A stretch of DNA of 64,000 nt, taken from the NCBI RefSeq assembly GCF_030272615.1, contig NC_081415.1, positions 422,865,757-422,929,756 of the forward strand, in the 5' to 3' direction. The translations under genes were made by a program, and so were the position numbers. The stretch is from Cryptomeria japonica. Taxonomy: Eukaryota; Streptophyta; Pinopsida; Cupressales; Cupressaceae. The notes below the pieces were generated by a model. The model had not been told where the DNA came from, did no database searches, and saw only the letters and a program-made list of their open reading frames with translations. The stretch's first letter is position 1. Each line of letters begins with the position of its first letter. Below, piece after piece: positions 44,289-56,394 of this stretch.

Positions 44289-46448
44289 AGAAAACTTCTT
44301 TTTCGGCTTGAAAATCATTCTTTTTATTCTGCAGGTTTTGTCTGTATAGTCTCTACGAAATATCGTACGAGCAGTTTCACTGCATCGTATGACAATATAT
44401 TGACACCTATAGTTTATCATACGAAACAAGATTATGTCCTTTAAATTGTCGTAAGAATCAGAATATGGACTTGTACGAATCAGAATATGGACTCGTACGA
44501 CATATTGATTCTATTATATTCTGTCATTCTATATTGATTTATGACTCGTATGACATACTGCTTATGCTATCTTCTGTCATTCTGTATTGATTTCTAATCC
44601 ATACAATAAAAGTGTTATGTCGTTCCATTTTATGAGGATTGTCGTACGATTCTATTTTCTGATAGATTAAAAAAAAAACAGATTACTTTTCAGGGTTTTT
44701 CTTGAATTAAATTTTGATTATGCTAACACTAACCCTGAATTATCTTCTGTCTGCCTGAGATTTTCACAGCCTAACCAATTTCTTGCAGGACGCTTGTCAA
44801 AGAATTTATCGATCAAACATACGCCTGTCAAAGAATAAAAACAACATGACTACCGTTGCGTTGTTTTTGCAGGTTGCCTAAGGAGAATCTACTAAACATT
44901 GTGTATTCATTTAGTATTTTCTTAGGCACTCAAAATGCTATCTAGTTAAAGAACAAATCTATCTTTTGTGATTTTTAGAAAAATCTAAGAGGTAGGAGAG
45001 TATGCTCTTGCCTTTTATAGACAATCAGAAATCTAGACCCTCAAAGCTTTTTTCTAAGTTTTAAGATTTGTGTACCTTTAGCGGGCCTGTCACAGTGGGA
45101 AAAAGTAATCACACTGTGAGGATGACCCAAGTGAGTACAACTAGACCTGAGAATTCCAACTCACTATAATAAATAGACCTCTGGTGATTAAAGTCTAAGA
45201 GGATGGGATTATTTGAGTTTTCTCTTTGAGATCTCTCATATCGAGCATTTTGTAGGGCCTCACGATCTCAATCACGTTTACGTGACTACAACTTGTTTCG
45301 GTACCTTGTCGAGCTATAGGCCTCAATCATGCTTGCGTGAGTTCAAGGGGTAATTTCAAATGGAATTCCTGACTAAGAACTATAAAATTAGAAGCTACCC
45401 GATTTACCTCCGAAAGGTTGATAATCTTTGTGCAAGAGAGATAGTAACTCTCCCAAGACACTTGCCATATCGAGCCCCCATTAGCATTTGAAGTCGGCTA
45501 ATACGGTGTTGAGAATCCATTGCGTGAGACTTAGCAGCCATATTCTGATTAGCTATTGGGTGTGTACCTAAGTCAGCAAGCAAAGGTTTTCTTCTCTAAG
45601 CCAACTTCCATAGGGTTAGCCTGCTATGATTGAATTATTATATATCTTGCGTGTTTTCTATGTTTTCATCCTTGAAACTAAAACTGGAATACCAAAATTG
45701 GAGAAAACAAGAAACAACTCAGTGATCAAAAACTCTATCCGTGTCATGAACTAGTCCATCCTGGTGAAAAATCAGTCCATCTCAGAATTGGTTATACTCA
45801 GTTGTCATACCCAGCTATTGGAAAACTCAGAATTTTTAGTCTTTGCTCTGTGAACAGTCGTACGAGTCTGGTAAATTGTCATCCTGCACCATATCCTGTG
45901 TCGTACGAGTCTACTAAATTATCATCCTAAGCTCAATCCTCTGTCATACAAAACCCAATAGTTTGTCATTTCAAGCCAAATCCTGTGTCGTATGAGACAA
46001 AACTGAACAGAATCATTTGTCGTTCGGGACCTACCCATTTATCGTACGGTACTAGGCAACAATTCGTATGAAACAGAACTGTTGCCATCCTGAAACTATT
46101 GTACTGTCGTATGGTCTTAGAAATATAGTCGTATGAGTCTCTAATTTTGCTAGTCCAGAACAGTCAAACCTATCCAAAACTGGTTATCATCCTCCTGAGC
46201 ATAAACAACCTTGATAGTGTACCTCTGCTGTTGTGTTGCACGATTTTGTCGATCATCTTTAAGCTAGTTCAAACAAATATCTTATAAAACCTAAGTTAAC
46301 TTAGATAACATCTTACATAGGATAGATCAATCTTGAAACCAGACCAAATCTTAGTTACTTCACTCAATCACTACGTTAAACGAACTACTAGCTACAATTT
46401 GATCTTGACTTCTGCAACACATTTAGCTCTCGGTCCTGTCGGTTGTAA
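44289..46448 (+). other. Leader of element F with dispersed TCGTACGA-type words
   Basis: No ORF is supported. The word TCGTACGA or one-base variants (TCGTATGA, TCATACGA, TCGTACGG) recur at least fifteen times, concentrated at 44355-44660 and 45850-46140, often in the phrase GTCGTACGAGTC. The palindromic core makes each a potential protein site. Confidence 0.7.
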
Positions 46449-46784
46449 ATGCCCGTTCAAACCAAAAGCTCTTCTAATTTTTTTGACAAAAGTAAGAATC
46501 TCATGGATACCTTAGCTCCAATTCCCATGGCTACCTTTGCTCAAATATTTCAAGATATGAAGAAAGAAATATATGACATGGAAATCCAACAAAATAAATC
46601 AATGACTCCATTTGAAAAACAAATGCATGATATCAAGAGTGAGAAACTTCAAGGAATGCTAAAACAATTATATGATTTGACAAGAAAATACCAAAAAAAA
46701 TTGACAATCAAAGACCAAATCTCAAACAAGCTCACAAGACACCTTCACCAAGACATAAAGACATTTCCTCCAAATATTCCCTAG
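46449..46784 (+). pseudogene. gag: Gag remnant of element F
   Basis: A 111-codon ORF reads MPVQTKSSSNFFDKSKNLMD and later TFAQIFQDMKKEIYDMEIQQ, helical and Lys/Gln-rich. It lies directly upstream, in another frame, of the ORF with the Gag-type metal-binding motif, so I take it as the decayed middle of a gypsy Gag. A frame change and stops lie between 46785 and 46891. Similarity is too weak to place domain borders. Confidence 0.45.
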
Positions 46785-46891
46785 ATAGATAGTTTATGCC
46801 TTTGGGGAAATCTATTGAATCAACTTTGGAAGAACTTCTTAAGAACAATCTTATCATATTACCTAAAAAGACCACATGAGGATGGGAATTT

Positions 46892-48784
46892 ATGAGTAAG
46901 TATTGTGCATATCATAGACAAAATGAACATAAGACTTCACATTGCATAGAATTAAAATATAAGATTCAAGATCTCATTGATAATGGTGTCATTGAAATTG
47001 AAGATCCTAATGACTCACCTAAAGAAAAAGAAGGAACTATTTCTAAGAATGATCAAAATCATGAACCTATGTCTAGCAAGGCTCCATATGTAGCCTCCAT
47101 CCCTTCCATGATGTCTTCATCTCCTAAGACTTCTCAGCAAAAATCCATACCATCTCCTTCAAACAATGAAACTTTTCATGTTTACCTTCAAGGACTATCT
47201 CCTATGGAAATCCAAGTTAATGGCAATATTGATACAAGTTCCTCTAAATATTTAAAAATCCCAGATCCTATGCCAACATACAATTCAATTCCAAACGTAC
47301 CCACTCCAGAGAGTCCCACTCAAAATGCTTCCCCATCATGCCAAAATATGGAGATCTTCCAAGAATCCCCTACGCCTATGTAAAATCCTATCCCTTCCTT
47401 AAAAGTGACTCCATGTCAAGAGGATAATCTAAAAAATGAAGAAACAAGTCCTATCATAAATCAAGATCAAGACACCAAAACTCCTCAATCCCATCTAATG
47501 ATTGAAAAAGATCCCATTTCACTAGAATCCCATGATGATCCCCTTATACCTTTCCATTTCTTCCAAGATGACTCACTTCCATTTCAAGAGCAAAGAATCC
47601 TTCCAAATCCGATTCCTAATCCACTTCCTAAGAAAGCTCATGATGCCTCTTCCACCTTTTCAAACGATCCTATTCAAAATGAAGAGTCAAACACCCTTCC
47701 TACTCTATCCAATGGTCCTCTTCCATGTCAAGATCAAAGTATCCCTTCGTCTCCTTGTCATAGTCCTCCATTTTCACCTCAAGGATCCATCATGCCTACA
47801 AATCCCTCTCGTGATCCTATAATTCCTTGCATTCCACCTCCGTCTCATAATGGACTCGCGCCTTCTTTCCAAAGCAAAGTGTATCCTACAAGTCAAAATA
47901 TTTATAAAGGCAAAGGGGTAGATCTCCCCAAGCAAGAACCCCTCCATATTAAAGAAAATGTTAAAGGTCATGGCCTCGGGGATATTTATCAAGATGTTGG
48001 TATCTCTCATAAATCCTACATTTCTCTAGTTAAATCCAAATACATGCCCTCTCCTTCGCACCTTCCATCCATTCTAGGTCCCTATATCCCTCCATCCCTT
48101 ATGCGGGATCAACAAAGGCACACATCTTCGAGTACCTTCCATCCATCTAAAAGACCTCCATATCATTCCTATCTATCCACGCATCTCCCTCCAAGCAATT
48201 TGGATGCCAAGCATAAAAGTCATAAATCAAGCAATCCACATGTATTCAAGGATCAACATGTCCCATCTAATTGACATGTCAAAACAAAGCAAAATATGAT
48301 CCAAAAAGAAAAAGAAAAATAGAAAATGCCACAAAGGCCCACAAAGAAAGAAGAAAAGTCAAAAGTTATATGGGTTCCTAAGGCACTTGTACAAGAAATG
48401 CGCTCTAAGGAACTACAAAAACATGAAAAATCAAAAACCATGTGGAGCCCTAAGCGGCTGCTTGAAGCACAACAATCTAAAGAAAAATAAAAATTGGCAT
48501 CCAAAATTGTTGTTCCTCCATCCAAACCTTCTGAGTCTATTCCTCCATCACCTCCTTCATCCATTTTTGGTTCTTATGCTCCAAAATCTGTAACCTTTCC
48601 TCCATCCAAATCTCAAAATATGAGATTCACTTCTCCTCCATATGTCCACCATCCCTCAAGGCGTGTGCGAATGTTGATCTTTCCAACATTTCCATCTATC
48701 CATACACAATTCTTCCAACATCCCATCCATTATCCACCACCTCTTTTTCACCCTTCCATCCCTCTTATCCAATCCTTTGCATAA
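46892..48784 (+). pseudogene. Gag C-terminus fused to a long Pro/Ser-rich ORF in element F
   Basis: One frame runs for about 630 codons, with stops at 47381-47383 (TAA), 48272-48274 (TGA) and two more near 48320 and 48488. It opens with YCAYHRQNEHKTSHCIELK, the C-x2-H-x4-H-x4-C variant typical of Tat-type Gag tails, followed by KIQDLIDNGVIEIEDP. After that the protein is Pro/Ser/Asn-rich and probably disordered. It has a conserved-looking patch GLGDIYQDVGISHKSYISLV near 47970 and a double repeat K-S-K-x-x-W-x-P-K-x-L near 48356 and 48428. No enzymatic motif is seen. In autonomous relatives this position leads into protease; here the frame ends without pol. Confidence 0.65.
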
Positions 48785-49059
48785 ATCCTTGCCTTAGTTT
48801 CATTTCATTATTCTACCAACATCTTTGAGCATACCTTCATAGCCATGGTCTATTACAACTCATATTCTAATGGTACCATCCAAAGCAGTGAGACGTTGGG
48901 GTCCTTCTTCCATCCCCTGTCATGCCTCTATTATCTTCCAAAAAAAGAAAAAAAAAATTGATGAAAAAGTGAAAGAAGAAAAAAATCAGAAAAAAAGGTA
49001 AAGAGAAATAAATTCGTCCTTGTGTGAAAACCACTTCTTGTGGTGCCTTGGGCAAGTAC

Positions 49060-50041
49060 CATGATGAAAACCTGGAAAACAGGCATCATGCGTAATCCAT
49101 TATCCTTTTGCACTTTACACAGGGGGCAAGTTCTATCCATGTACATCCATCTATTATCCATCTTCCTCCATTATCCTTCATCCTCCATTATCCCTCATCC
49201 ACTCTATCTACGTTCATATCCCTTTTCCACCTTTGATCTTGACAAGGTTAAGGATCTTTACAGGTTTTGTATGTCCTATCTATTACACTTGATCCAAACC
49301 CTTTAGCTCCTATCCATTGCTTGCTTACATCCTTCATTACTCCCTTTTGATCTTGCTTATCATATCTGCCTCCTATCCAAATCTATCCCTTGATCTTGAT
49401 CAACACTATGGACAAAATGCAAAAACATGTTTTCCACAAACCTCTTGACATGGCCACTTCTTTGGACCATATGGCTTCGTTACGCTATATCGTTGCTTCA
49501 CTGCGCTATATCCTTGCTTTACATCGCTAAAATCCTTGGTTTACATTGCTAAAATCCTTGGTTTACATTGCTATATCTAAACCCCGTGCTTGGATTAACG
49601 TTGTGAGATAGTCCTTGAAAGCATCCACCATCATTCACTTATCCATTCATGTACTTAAAATCCCTTTTGCCTTGCTAGACACTAGGAGAAAATATCAAAA
49701 TCGTAAAAAAATCATAAAAAGTCCTTAAAAAATCCTAAAAATCAGAAAATGTCCTTAAGAAATCCTAAAAATCAGAAAAAGTCCTAAAGAAATCCTAAAA
49801 AAATCATAAAAAGTCCTTAAAAAATCCTAAAAATCAGAAAATGTCTTGAAGAAATCCTAAAAATCAGAAAAAGTTATGAAGAAATTCAAAAAAAAAAGAA
49901 AAATAAAAACAAAAAAAATGCCTTGGTGAAAAAGAGAGAAAATGCCCTGGTGAAAACCTGGTAAACCGGCACCTTGGTAAAAAAAATAAAAATATATATG
50001 CATCTTTGCCAAGCAGGTGAAAACCTGGCAAACAGGCACCT
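49060..50041 (+). other. Three bulged hairpins with conserved core in element F
   Basis: Copy one (49060-49090): CATGATG, AAAA bulge, CCTG, loop GAAAA, CAGG, CATCATG; all pairs complementary. Copy two (49949-49973): GGTG, AAAA, CCTG, loop GTAAA, CCGG, CACC; one mismatch. Copy three (50015-50041): AGGTG, AAAA, CCTG, loop GCAAA, CAGG, CACCT; all complementary. The lower stem differs between copies one and three yet still pairs. A related hairpin is in element A at 5614-5650. Confidence 0.65.
49703..49885 (+). repeat. Tandem repeat, about 29-bp unit, six copies
   Basis: The unit is AAATCCTAAAAATCAGAAAA plus GTCCTTAAG, with variants using ATCATAAAAA. It ends in an A-rich run near 49900. Confidence 0.8.
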
Positions 50042-52365
50042 CTCGTACTCAAGCGCTCCATCTATAAACGCAACATTGGCATTCCTGCTTTCCTGCATAT
50101 TTGCTTTCGCTTGTACATATTTCAGTCACTTTTGTGACATCCTGGTTCATTGGACCCCTCATGGCTTGAAACTGATCAATGTCCTAGTCTTAGTTAATCG
50201 ACAAGAGCACATTACATATCCTAAGCAGTGTCAAACAAGTCATCTTTACATAAGTGAAACCTAGTCGTCCACTCCGAGTCAGTTACCTGTCTTCTGACTA
50301 CTGAAGAGTTTTATCACTAAGTAAACAAGCAAAACAACATAACAGAAAACAATCACTAAACAGTTTGAGCTATGAATGAAAATTTTCTTTGTGTGCTGTC
50401 TTTTATATTGGTTTTTGATTATTATCCCTTTGAGTAACTCGAGGAAGTCTATCTTGACTAAGAGGAGCAAGGATTGGGGGCATAATATCTTCTTTGTTTT
50501 CTGCTTGAAGGAATGATCCCAATGATCTGGAAACATTTAAATTAGCTGGGTGTCTGTGATAAGAGCCTTCACATCAAGGTGAAATTTCCTCACATACCTC
50601 GACTCCACTTATTTGAATTCTATAGGGAGGTTCCCATCATTTCTTTGTCTGTTTCGAGGGAATTTCTTTATTGTGCAATCCGGGTCCATGCGTAATCCGT
50701 CCAAGGATATGAACGAAAAAAGGGTCATTGCGGACAAGATAATTAATATTGCACATGAACATCAAGGAACTTTAATATGCCTGCTATAATTGTAAAATGC
50801 TCAATGATGAAAAATAAGCTTTTCAAAGTCCAGTGACTAGGTTTAGGTTGCATCTCACTTTGCATCTCATCTTGCATTTCATTCTGCATTTTGTGAATTT
50901 AGAGTGATTTCGACATAATAACAATGATCTCTTTATCTTCTAAATGAGAGTTGGAGCTTCATCATTTCTTTGCTAAGTGGTCTCTTTTCATCATTTCTCC
51001 GATCGAGTACTTGTGTTTTGAGATGTTAGCTGGATACATGAGCATCTTATATAGATCCATACATTTCATTTTATACTTATTTGCATTCATATTATTGCAT
51101 GAATAAAAATAAACATTTGCATTACTAGTTACTCATTCTCCTCATTTATTTGCATCATCATTTATTTGCATAAAAAGAAACAAAAATAAACACCCATATT
51201 CCATTTGCATTCATTCATCTATATTGAAAAGAAATGCATACATATAGAACAACATCTCATAATCCATCAACACAAGTACGATGAAATCAAATCATGAGCT
51301 TGTAAATTGGCTGTCCTGAGTCCATTTTCAGGATCGAAATCAAAATCTGATGTCAACTCTCTCATCAAAATTTTAGAATTTGGACCACTTAGCGCTCTTT
51401 TCATCAAAGCTTATTCTTTCTTCTAATTGTGCTCAATTTCTCATGAATCAATGCTGAATCTCAATTTAATTTCTACAAATAAACTTTGCGCTCAATTTCT
51501 TATCAATCAATGCAAAATTTTCAAAAATTCCTCTGAATCAATTTGTGCTCAAAACAACTCATCATCGCTAAAGAAATTGCCTATCATCATGTACCCTCGC
51601 TATTTTTTGATTTCACTCTCGAGGGGGCATACTCGTGACCTTATGACCTCACATTCTTCAATGTCGAGAAAATTTTCAAATCTTCATCGAAAGTCGAGCA
51701 AAAAAAATAAAAAATAAAAAAATAAAAAAACAACTTTTTCAACTAAAGAAAATCAATCAAATAAGACCTCATCGCTAGGGGCATCTCAACTTCATCGCTT
51801 TATATCAAGTTGAGATTTCTCAATCATTTGAATTGAATCAATTGCTAGGAGCATATCAATTTCATCGCTTCGAATCAAGCTGATATTTGTCTTTGTCTGA
51901 ATCAATCTCTTAATGTTAATCAATTTCATCGCTTTTCATCAAGCTGATTATTCGTTTAAACTCAATCAAGGGTTTAAAGAGTTTCTTTAATCACACTCAA
52001 TCTAAGAAGGTGTTCAGTATTCGTTTCTTGATCAAGCTGAGCAGTTTATCTTCATCGTATCTTGATTAATCAAGTTCAAGATCGATTTTTATCATCACTC
52101 ACTATGTCTAGATCAATCAAGTTCTAGATTAGTAAGATCCGCTTCTTGATCAATCAAGTTCAAGTTCAGTATCTTTTGTTTTCTATTGTTCCTTGTTCAA
52201 TCAAGTTTGGGATTGGTATCGCTTTACTCAGACTTCATTCAGCTTTGTCGCTTCGAATCAAGCTTAACACTTCACTTTTCATCTAGTTCGTGATCAATCA
52301 AGTTCAGAACTGGTATCTCCTAGACATAAAATTTTCTTTGAACCAATGCGCTACTTGCATATTAA

Positions 52366-52381
52366 TTCAAAGAGGGGCAAA
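52366..52381 (+). promoter_or_regulatory. Polypurine tract of element F
   Basis: TTCAAAGAGGGGCAAA plus A immediately precedes the 3' LTR, identical in core to element A. Confidence 0.9.
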
Positions 52382-53432
52382 CATAATACCCTAAAAATGG
52401 TCATCTAAACCATAAGCCCCTAATCTCGACAACATCACCAAGGTCCTAACCAAAGGCAATTAAATAAATCTTGAGCACACAATTAATTCTTTAATCATCA
52501 AATGTCACATGGCAAAATTAATCAACCAATATTAATTAAATCATTCCAAGAAAATCATTTTAAACAATTATCTTATTTATTTTAATTGAATATCCTTGCA
52601 TATTTAATTAAATAAACCAATTTGCCATTAAATCATCAAAAAGAGGAATTTAATTAAATAAATCAATTGAGCACAAATCTTAAAAAATGGAAATAAATTA
52701 TAAAAAGGAATTAATTGACCAAGAAAGAATTAAAAATTGAGAAAATAAATCAGTTGGAGATAATCTTGGAAAAACAAATTAAAAATTGATAAATAATCTC
52801 AGAGAAAGCAATTAAAACAATTAAATATTAAAATTGAATGAAATAGAGATTAAATAAGTTTTTTTTCTGATTTTATCTTAATTTTAGTTCAATTTCCTTT
52901 AAAACTGAGAAAAGCATCCAATCACATCAATTCACCTGGATTGTGCTTCCTCTTGGAAAATCTTGATCGTTCATCATCATTTGATCTCAGCCTTTGGTTT
53001 CTTTCTGAATTTTCTATAAATTTAGGCTCTCATCTCTCATTCAAAGATCCTAGATCCTGGAGGCTGGAGAATATATTGTTATTATACTGTTTTTGCTCTA
53101 GATTCATTGAGAATATTGCATATTAATTATTTCATATTGATTAGATCATTTATCTCATTTATTGCTTAAATCTTGTTAGATTAATCTTGCATCCATCTAG
53201 CATTAATATCATGCTCATATAGATTAAAATCCTTCATCTTGGTGTAGTCTAGTCACTGGATTGCTTATACAAATCTGAGAGCAATCTTATACTCACATCT
53301 TTTAGAAGGCAATGGGTCGATTTGTTATGGTTTTCATATTCAGGCTTATATCTGTCTAACCATACATGTAATGACTTAATTGAAGTGTTGTGTATTCCAA
53401 ATACAGATACAGGTCCACTTTTCACACAGACA
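52382..53432 (+). repeat. 3' LTR of element F
   Basis: The repeat is 1051 bp. The opening TG has changed to CA (CATAATACCC). It is very similar to the 5' LTR apart from a deletion of about 20 bp in an ATTTAATTAA stretch near 52537 and a few substitutions. Confidence 0.95.
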
Positions 53433-55020
53433 GTGTGTACAATAGGCCACTTGTAGACAAAGACAAAGTGGACTTATGATTTTGTTTTACAACTTGCCCC
53501 AATAGGCTAAGAACTACAATGCAAAAGACCAAAAGTATAGATATATGCAATGCAAGTGCCAAATTGGCGAAAAAAGACCATATGATGAAAGTACAATTTC
53601 TACTCAAAATCATTGCAAACTAATAGAAGATTATGAAAGTAGACAAAAAATAATGCACTTTTAAAAAAATGGCACCTGAAAAGGAGTTCGTATGAGCCGA
53701 AAAAGAGTCCTAGAAGTTGTAGAAATGAGGATTAGACAGGTACAGTCACCAAATACTTAATTTTCTGAAACATTTGTCCACCCAAATTAAAAAATAACAC
53801 CACCACGTGAAAGTATACGAAAACTTAACCCATTTAAAAAAAATTTCACTAAAAAAGGAGCAAAAATGAGCAAAATATGGCCTTCCTAAGTTGAACTGCA
53901 AAACTGAAAAGCTCAATGAGAGGGGATCAATTTTTTTTTTAAAATGTTGATGCCATCAAAAAATGATGTTAAATTTGACCACCGTATGGCCATCGCCAAA
54001 ACTTCACCTCCCCACCTGCGTGAATGTCCATACAGTATAGGCTCACAACATGAACCAATGGTGCGGTGACATAGGTCATACGAAATCTGAGGTGGCATAG
54101 TAAAAATGAACACGTGTCTGAAGATGTGGCTGGGTACGATGCTGACTTGGCACTAACGTGGCAGTACAAAATGCTAATGTGGTAGGAGACTTGGCAGGAT
54201 GATGTGTCCTCTGTTTGGGCAGATTAGGTATGCACCAACAGAAGGGTGCCGCATGTCACTGACAGGTGTGGGCCTGACGCGTAGTGATTAGGACTCCAGA
54301 AGGAGAAGACAACTGCTGGGGAAGGCTACAGTTGGGGAAGGACTGCCGGCAGGGGGATGGTGAGGTTACTGGAGCTCGCGTGCAGGTGACCGAATGGTTG
54401 CCAGAGAAGATGAGGACCGACAAAGGCACGAGTCCTGGCGGGAAGACAGGGAGCGTCGGCGGCTAGGGCAGCCATGAAGTGCAGGTCACCGACTGTTGGG
54501 GATTGCATACGGTGTTGGCCAGGGTGAAGGTATAGTTGCCAGTCATCGGGATCGAGGCTGCAATGACGGTCAGTGGGGGTCGGGAGGCTCTGCAGGCGAC
54601 GCAAGGAGATAGCCGGGAAAGGAGGAGGGACTGTCGATGGTGAACGTGGTGGGTGCCGGGAGGGCCACAAAACACACTCCCTTCAAAAAGGATAGTGCCT
54701 ACAACAAATTTGGTTGGGCAGGGTATGGTGGGCGGGACAAAGCCCCCATGAAAACCCAATTTTAAATTTTTTTTTTTAAATAATAAACTTTTACAATTTA
54801 AAAAAAAAACTGTGAAATGTTAAAATAAAAAAATGGAAATATTTTATTTTTGTAGAGAAAATATTTTATTATTATTTTTTTCAAAAATCATATCGTACTA
54901 CCCAAATTGGGTAAATTTTTCCTCCAAGCCCGAAATCTGACTTTCACCAAAATAGGCCGAACATATAGTCAAAATTCATGGAAATGGCCACCCGAGCGCA
55001 ATGGTGATGTTGGATTTGGT
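53433..55020 (-). other. Leader region of element D with a GC-rich island
   Basis: This is the interior of D between insertions F and H. Most is AT-rich and non-coding. From about 54230 to 54760 the composition turns GC-rich, with overlapping ORFs on both strands (54284-54466 +, 54326-54670 -, 54463-54759 -). None has a recognisable domain. The island could be a captured host fragment or simply the leader of this family. Confidence 0.5.
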
Positions 55021-56394
55021 TGTCATGTCTCCTCCTGGATCATTATATATATACAGAGAGAAAGAGAGAGACCCTAAATGAAGAAATTATTATTGTTAAT
55101 TAATAATTACCAATGAATGATTATTTAAAATTCATTAATTAAATATTATTTATGAACATGACTTGAATATTATATATTATCAACATAATTTATATATTCA
55201 ATAATAAATAATAATACAATTAAAGACTAGTCTAAAGATGGCCAATGACAATTAAGTATGGAACGATGAGCATAGTCTTTGATGACCACAATGTAATTGA
55301 CAACAATAACTAAAAGACACAATAGGCAATTTAAAAAAAGTAATTATAAAGCCAATATATTGAAGTCAAGAAATAGTAATACAACCGTCCAAAGCCAAAG
55401 TAATTACAACAACTCATACATCAATAATCATCAGCAGTAGCATTTGATAATTAGGTTGTAACACATTTATTAGTATTTGTATTCTAGACAATCCATGACC
55501 AGCAAGTGCGTGGAGCAGTCAAAATAAAGATTTATTAAAAGATCGATTATGTTGAAGAACAAAGAATCATTCCTAATACAAAGACTTTGTTTATACAAGA
55601 AGCCTCTATTATACAACAAGTCGACTTTAATATTATTAGTGACTAATGACTAATATACACATACGTATCACTAAGAGATGCGAATTATCATCTATACGTA
55701 TTACTAAGAGGTGCAACTCTATTTATACGTATTATGATAAAGTTATACGATTTGTTTATACGTATTACGAAGTCAATGATTTGTCAAGGAGAAGATGCAA
55801 ATTAATTTAAGAGCAATTGGATTATGAAGTGGTGTGATTTCTTAAGGAAATGTTTTATCTTTAAAACAAATAATTGTTTAATGAAGAGTCATATCATTTG
55901 TAAAAAGTTATACCTTTCTAGGTTAAATGCAAGATATTAGAGTGAGAAAAATCTAGAATGTGGAGGGGAGGGAAGAATAATAATACAGAAATTATTTCAG
56001 ACTGAGAAAATATTAGAGTGAAGTGAGATGTTAGATGCTGAAGAATAATCAGAAAAGAAGGTAATATTGTTTCGTGGTGTGCATAAGACTGAACACATAC
56101 AGATCAGCCACAAGAAGAGTTTATATGGAAATGAACATTAGATTGGACTAAAAATTGTGAGAAGATTATCTACAAGTGTGTATGGTGTATAGAGTTTGGA
56201 AAGAAAGACAGATCAAAGATATACACCAAGTGTGTGTATAATAAAAGAAGATCTTTGTGTGAGGGTGGTGTACGTGTAGAGTGAATAAAGAGATCTTTAT
56301 TAGAATATCTTTTAGTTTTAGCGAAGAGAAGAAGGAGGACTGCTATGTGGTTAGAGAGAAAGGTCTGAAAGATACGACAACAGGTCACGCACAG

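Larger units (their letters stand above)
48785..52365 (+). other. Repeat-rich 3' non-coding region of element F
   Basis: About 3.6 kb lacks any supported ORF; ORFs in 49850-50100 are Phe-rich readings of A/T tracts. It contains three bulged hairpins (49060-50041), the array at 49441-49590 of GCTAAAATCCTTGGTTTACA units, the array at 49703-49885, and at 51770-52320 many copies of ATCAATCAAGTT and CATCGCTT-type words. Length and position match the long 3' region of element A. Confidence 0.6.
43196..53432 (+). mobile_element. Element F: complete non-autonomous Ty3/gypsy element
   Basis: A perfect target duplication GTGTG occurs at 43191-43195 and 53433-53437. The LTRs are 43196-44266 and 52382-53432, the primer site starts TGGCGCC at 44271, and the polypurine tract at 52366-52381 is identical at its core to that of element A. 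The 8.1-kb interior has a leader rich in TCGTACGA words, a Gag remnant, a long Pro/Ser-rich ORF with a Gag-type CCHC-like motif, and about 3.6 kb of repeat-rich 3' sequence. No protease, RT, RNase H or integrase is present. It sits in the leader of element D and is younger than D. Confidence 0.95.

Noticed and set aside
49850-50100. Overlapping Phe-rich ORFs on the minus strand
   Set aside because: They are three frames of the same A-rich tract; none is coding.
52941-53126. Small ORF MCFLLENLDRSSSF
   Set aside because: It is present in both LTRs of element F (also 43775-43960) and overlaps the TATA region, so it is not a gene.
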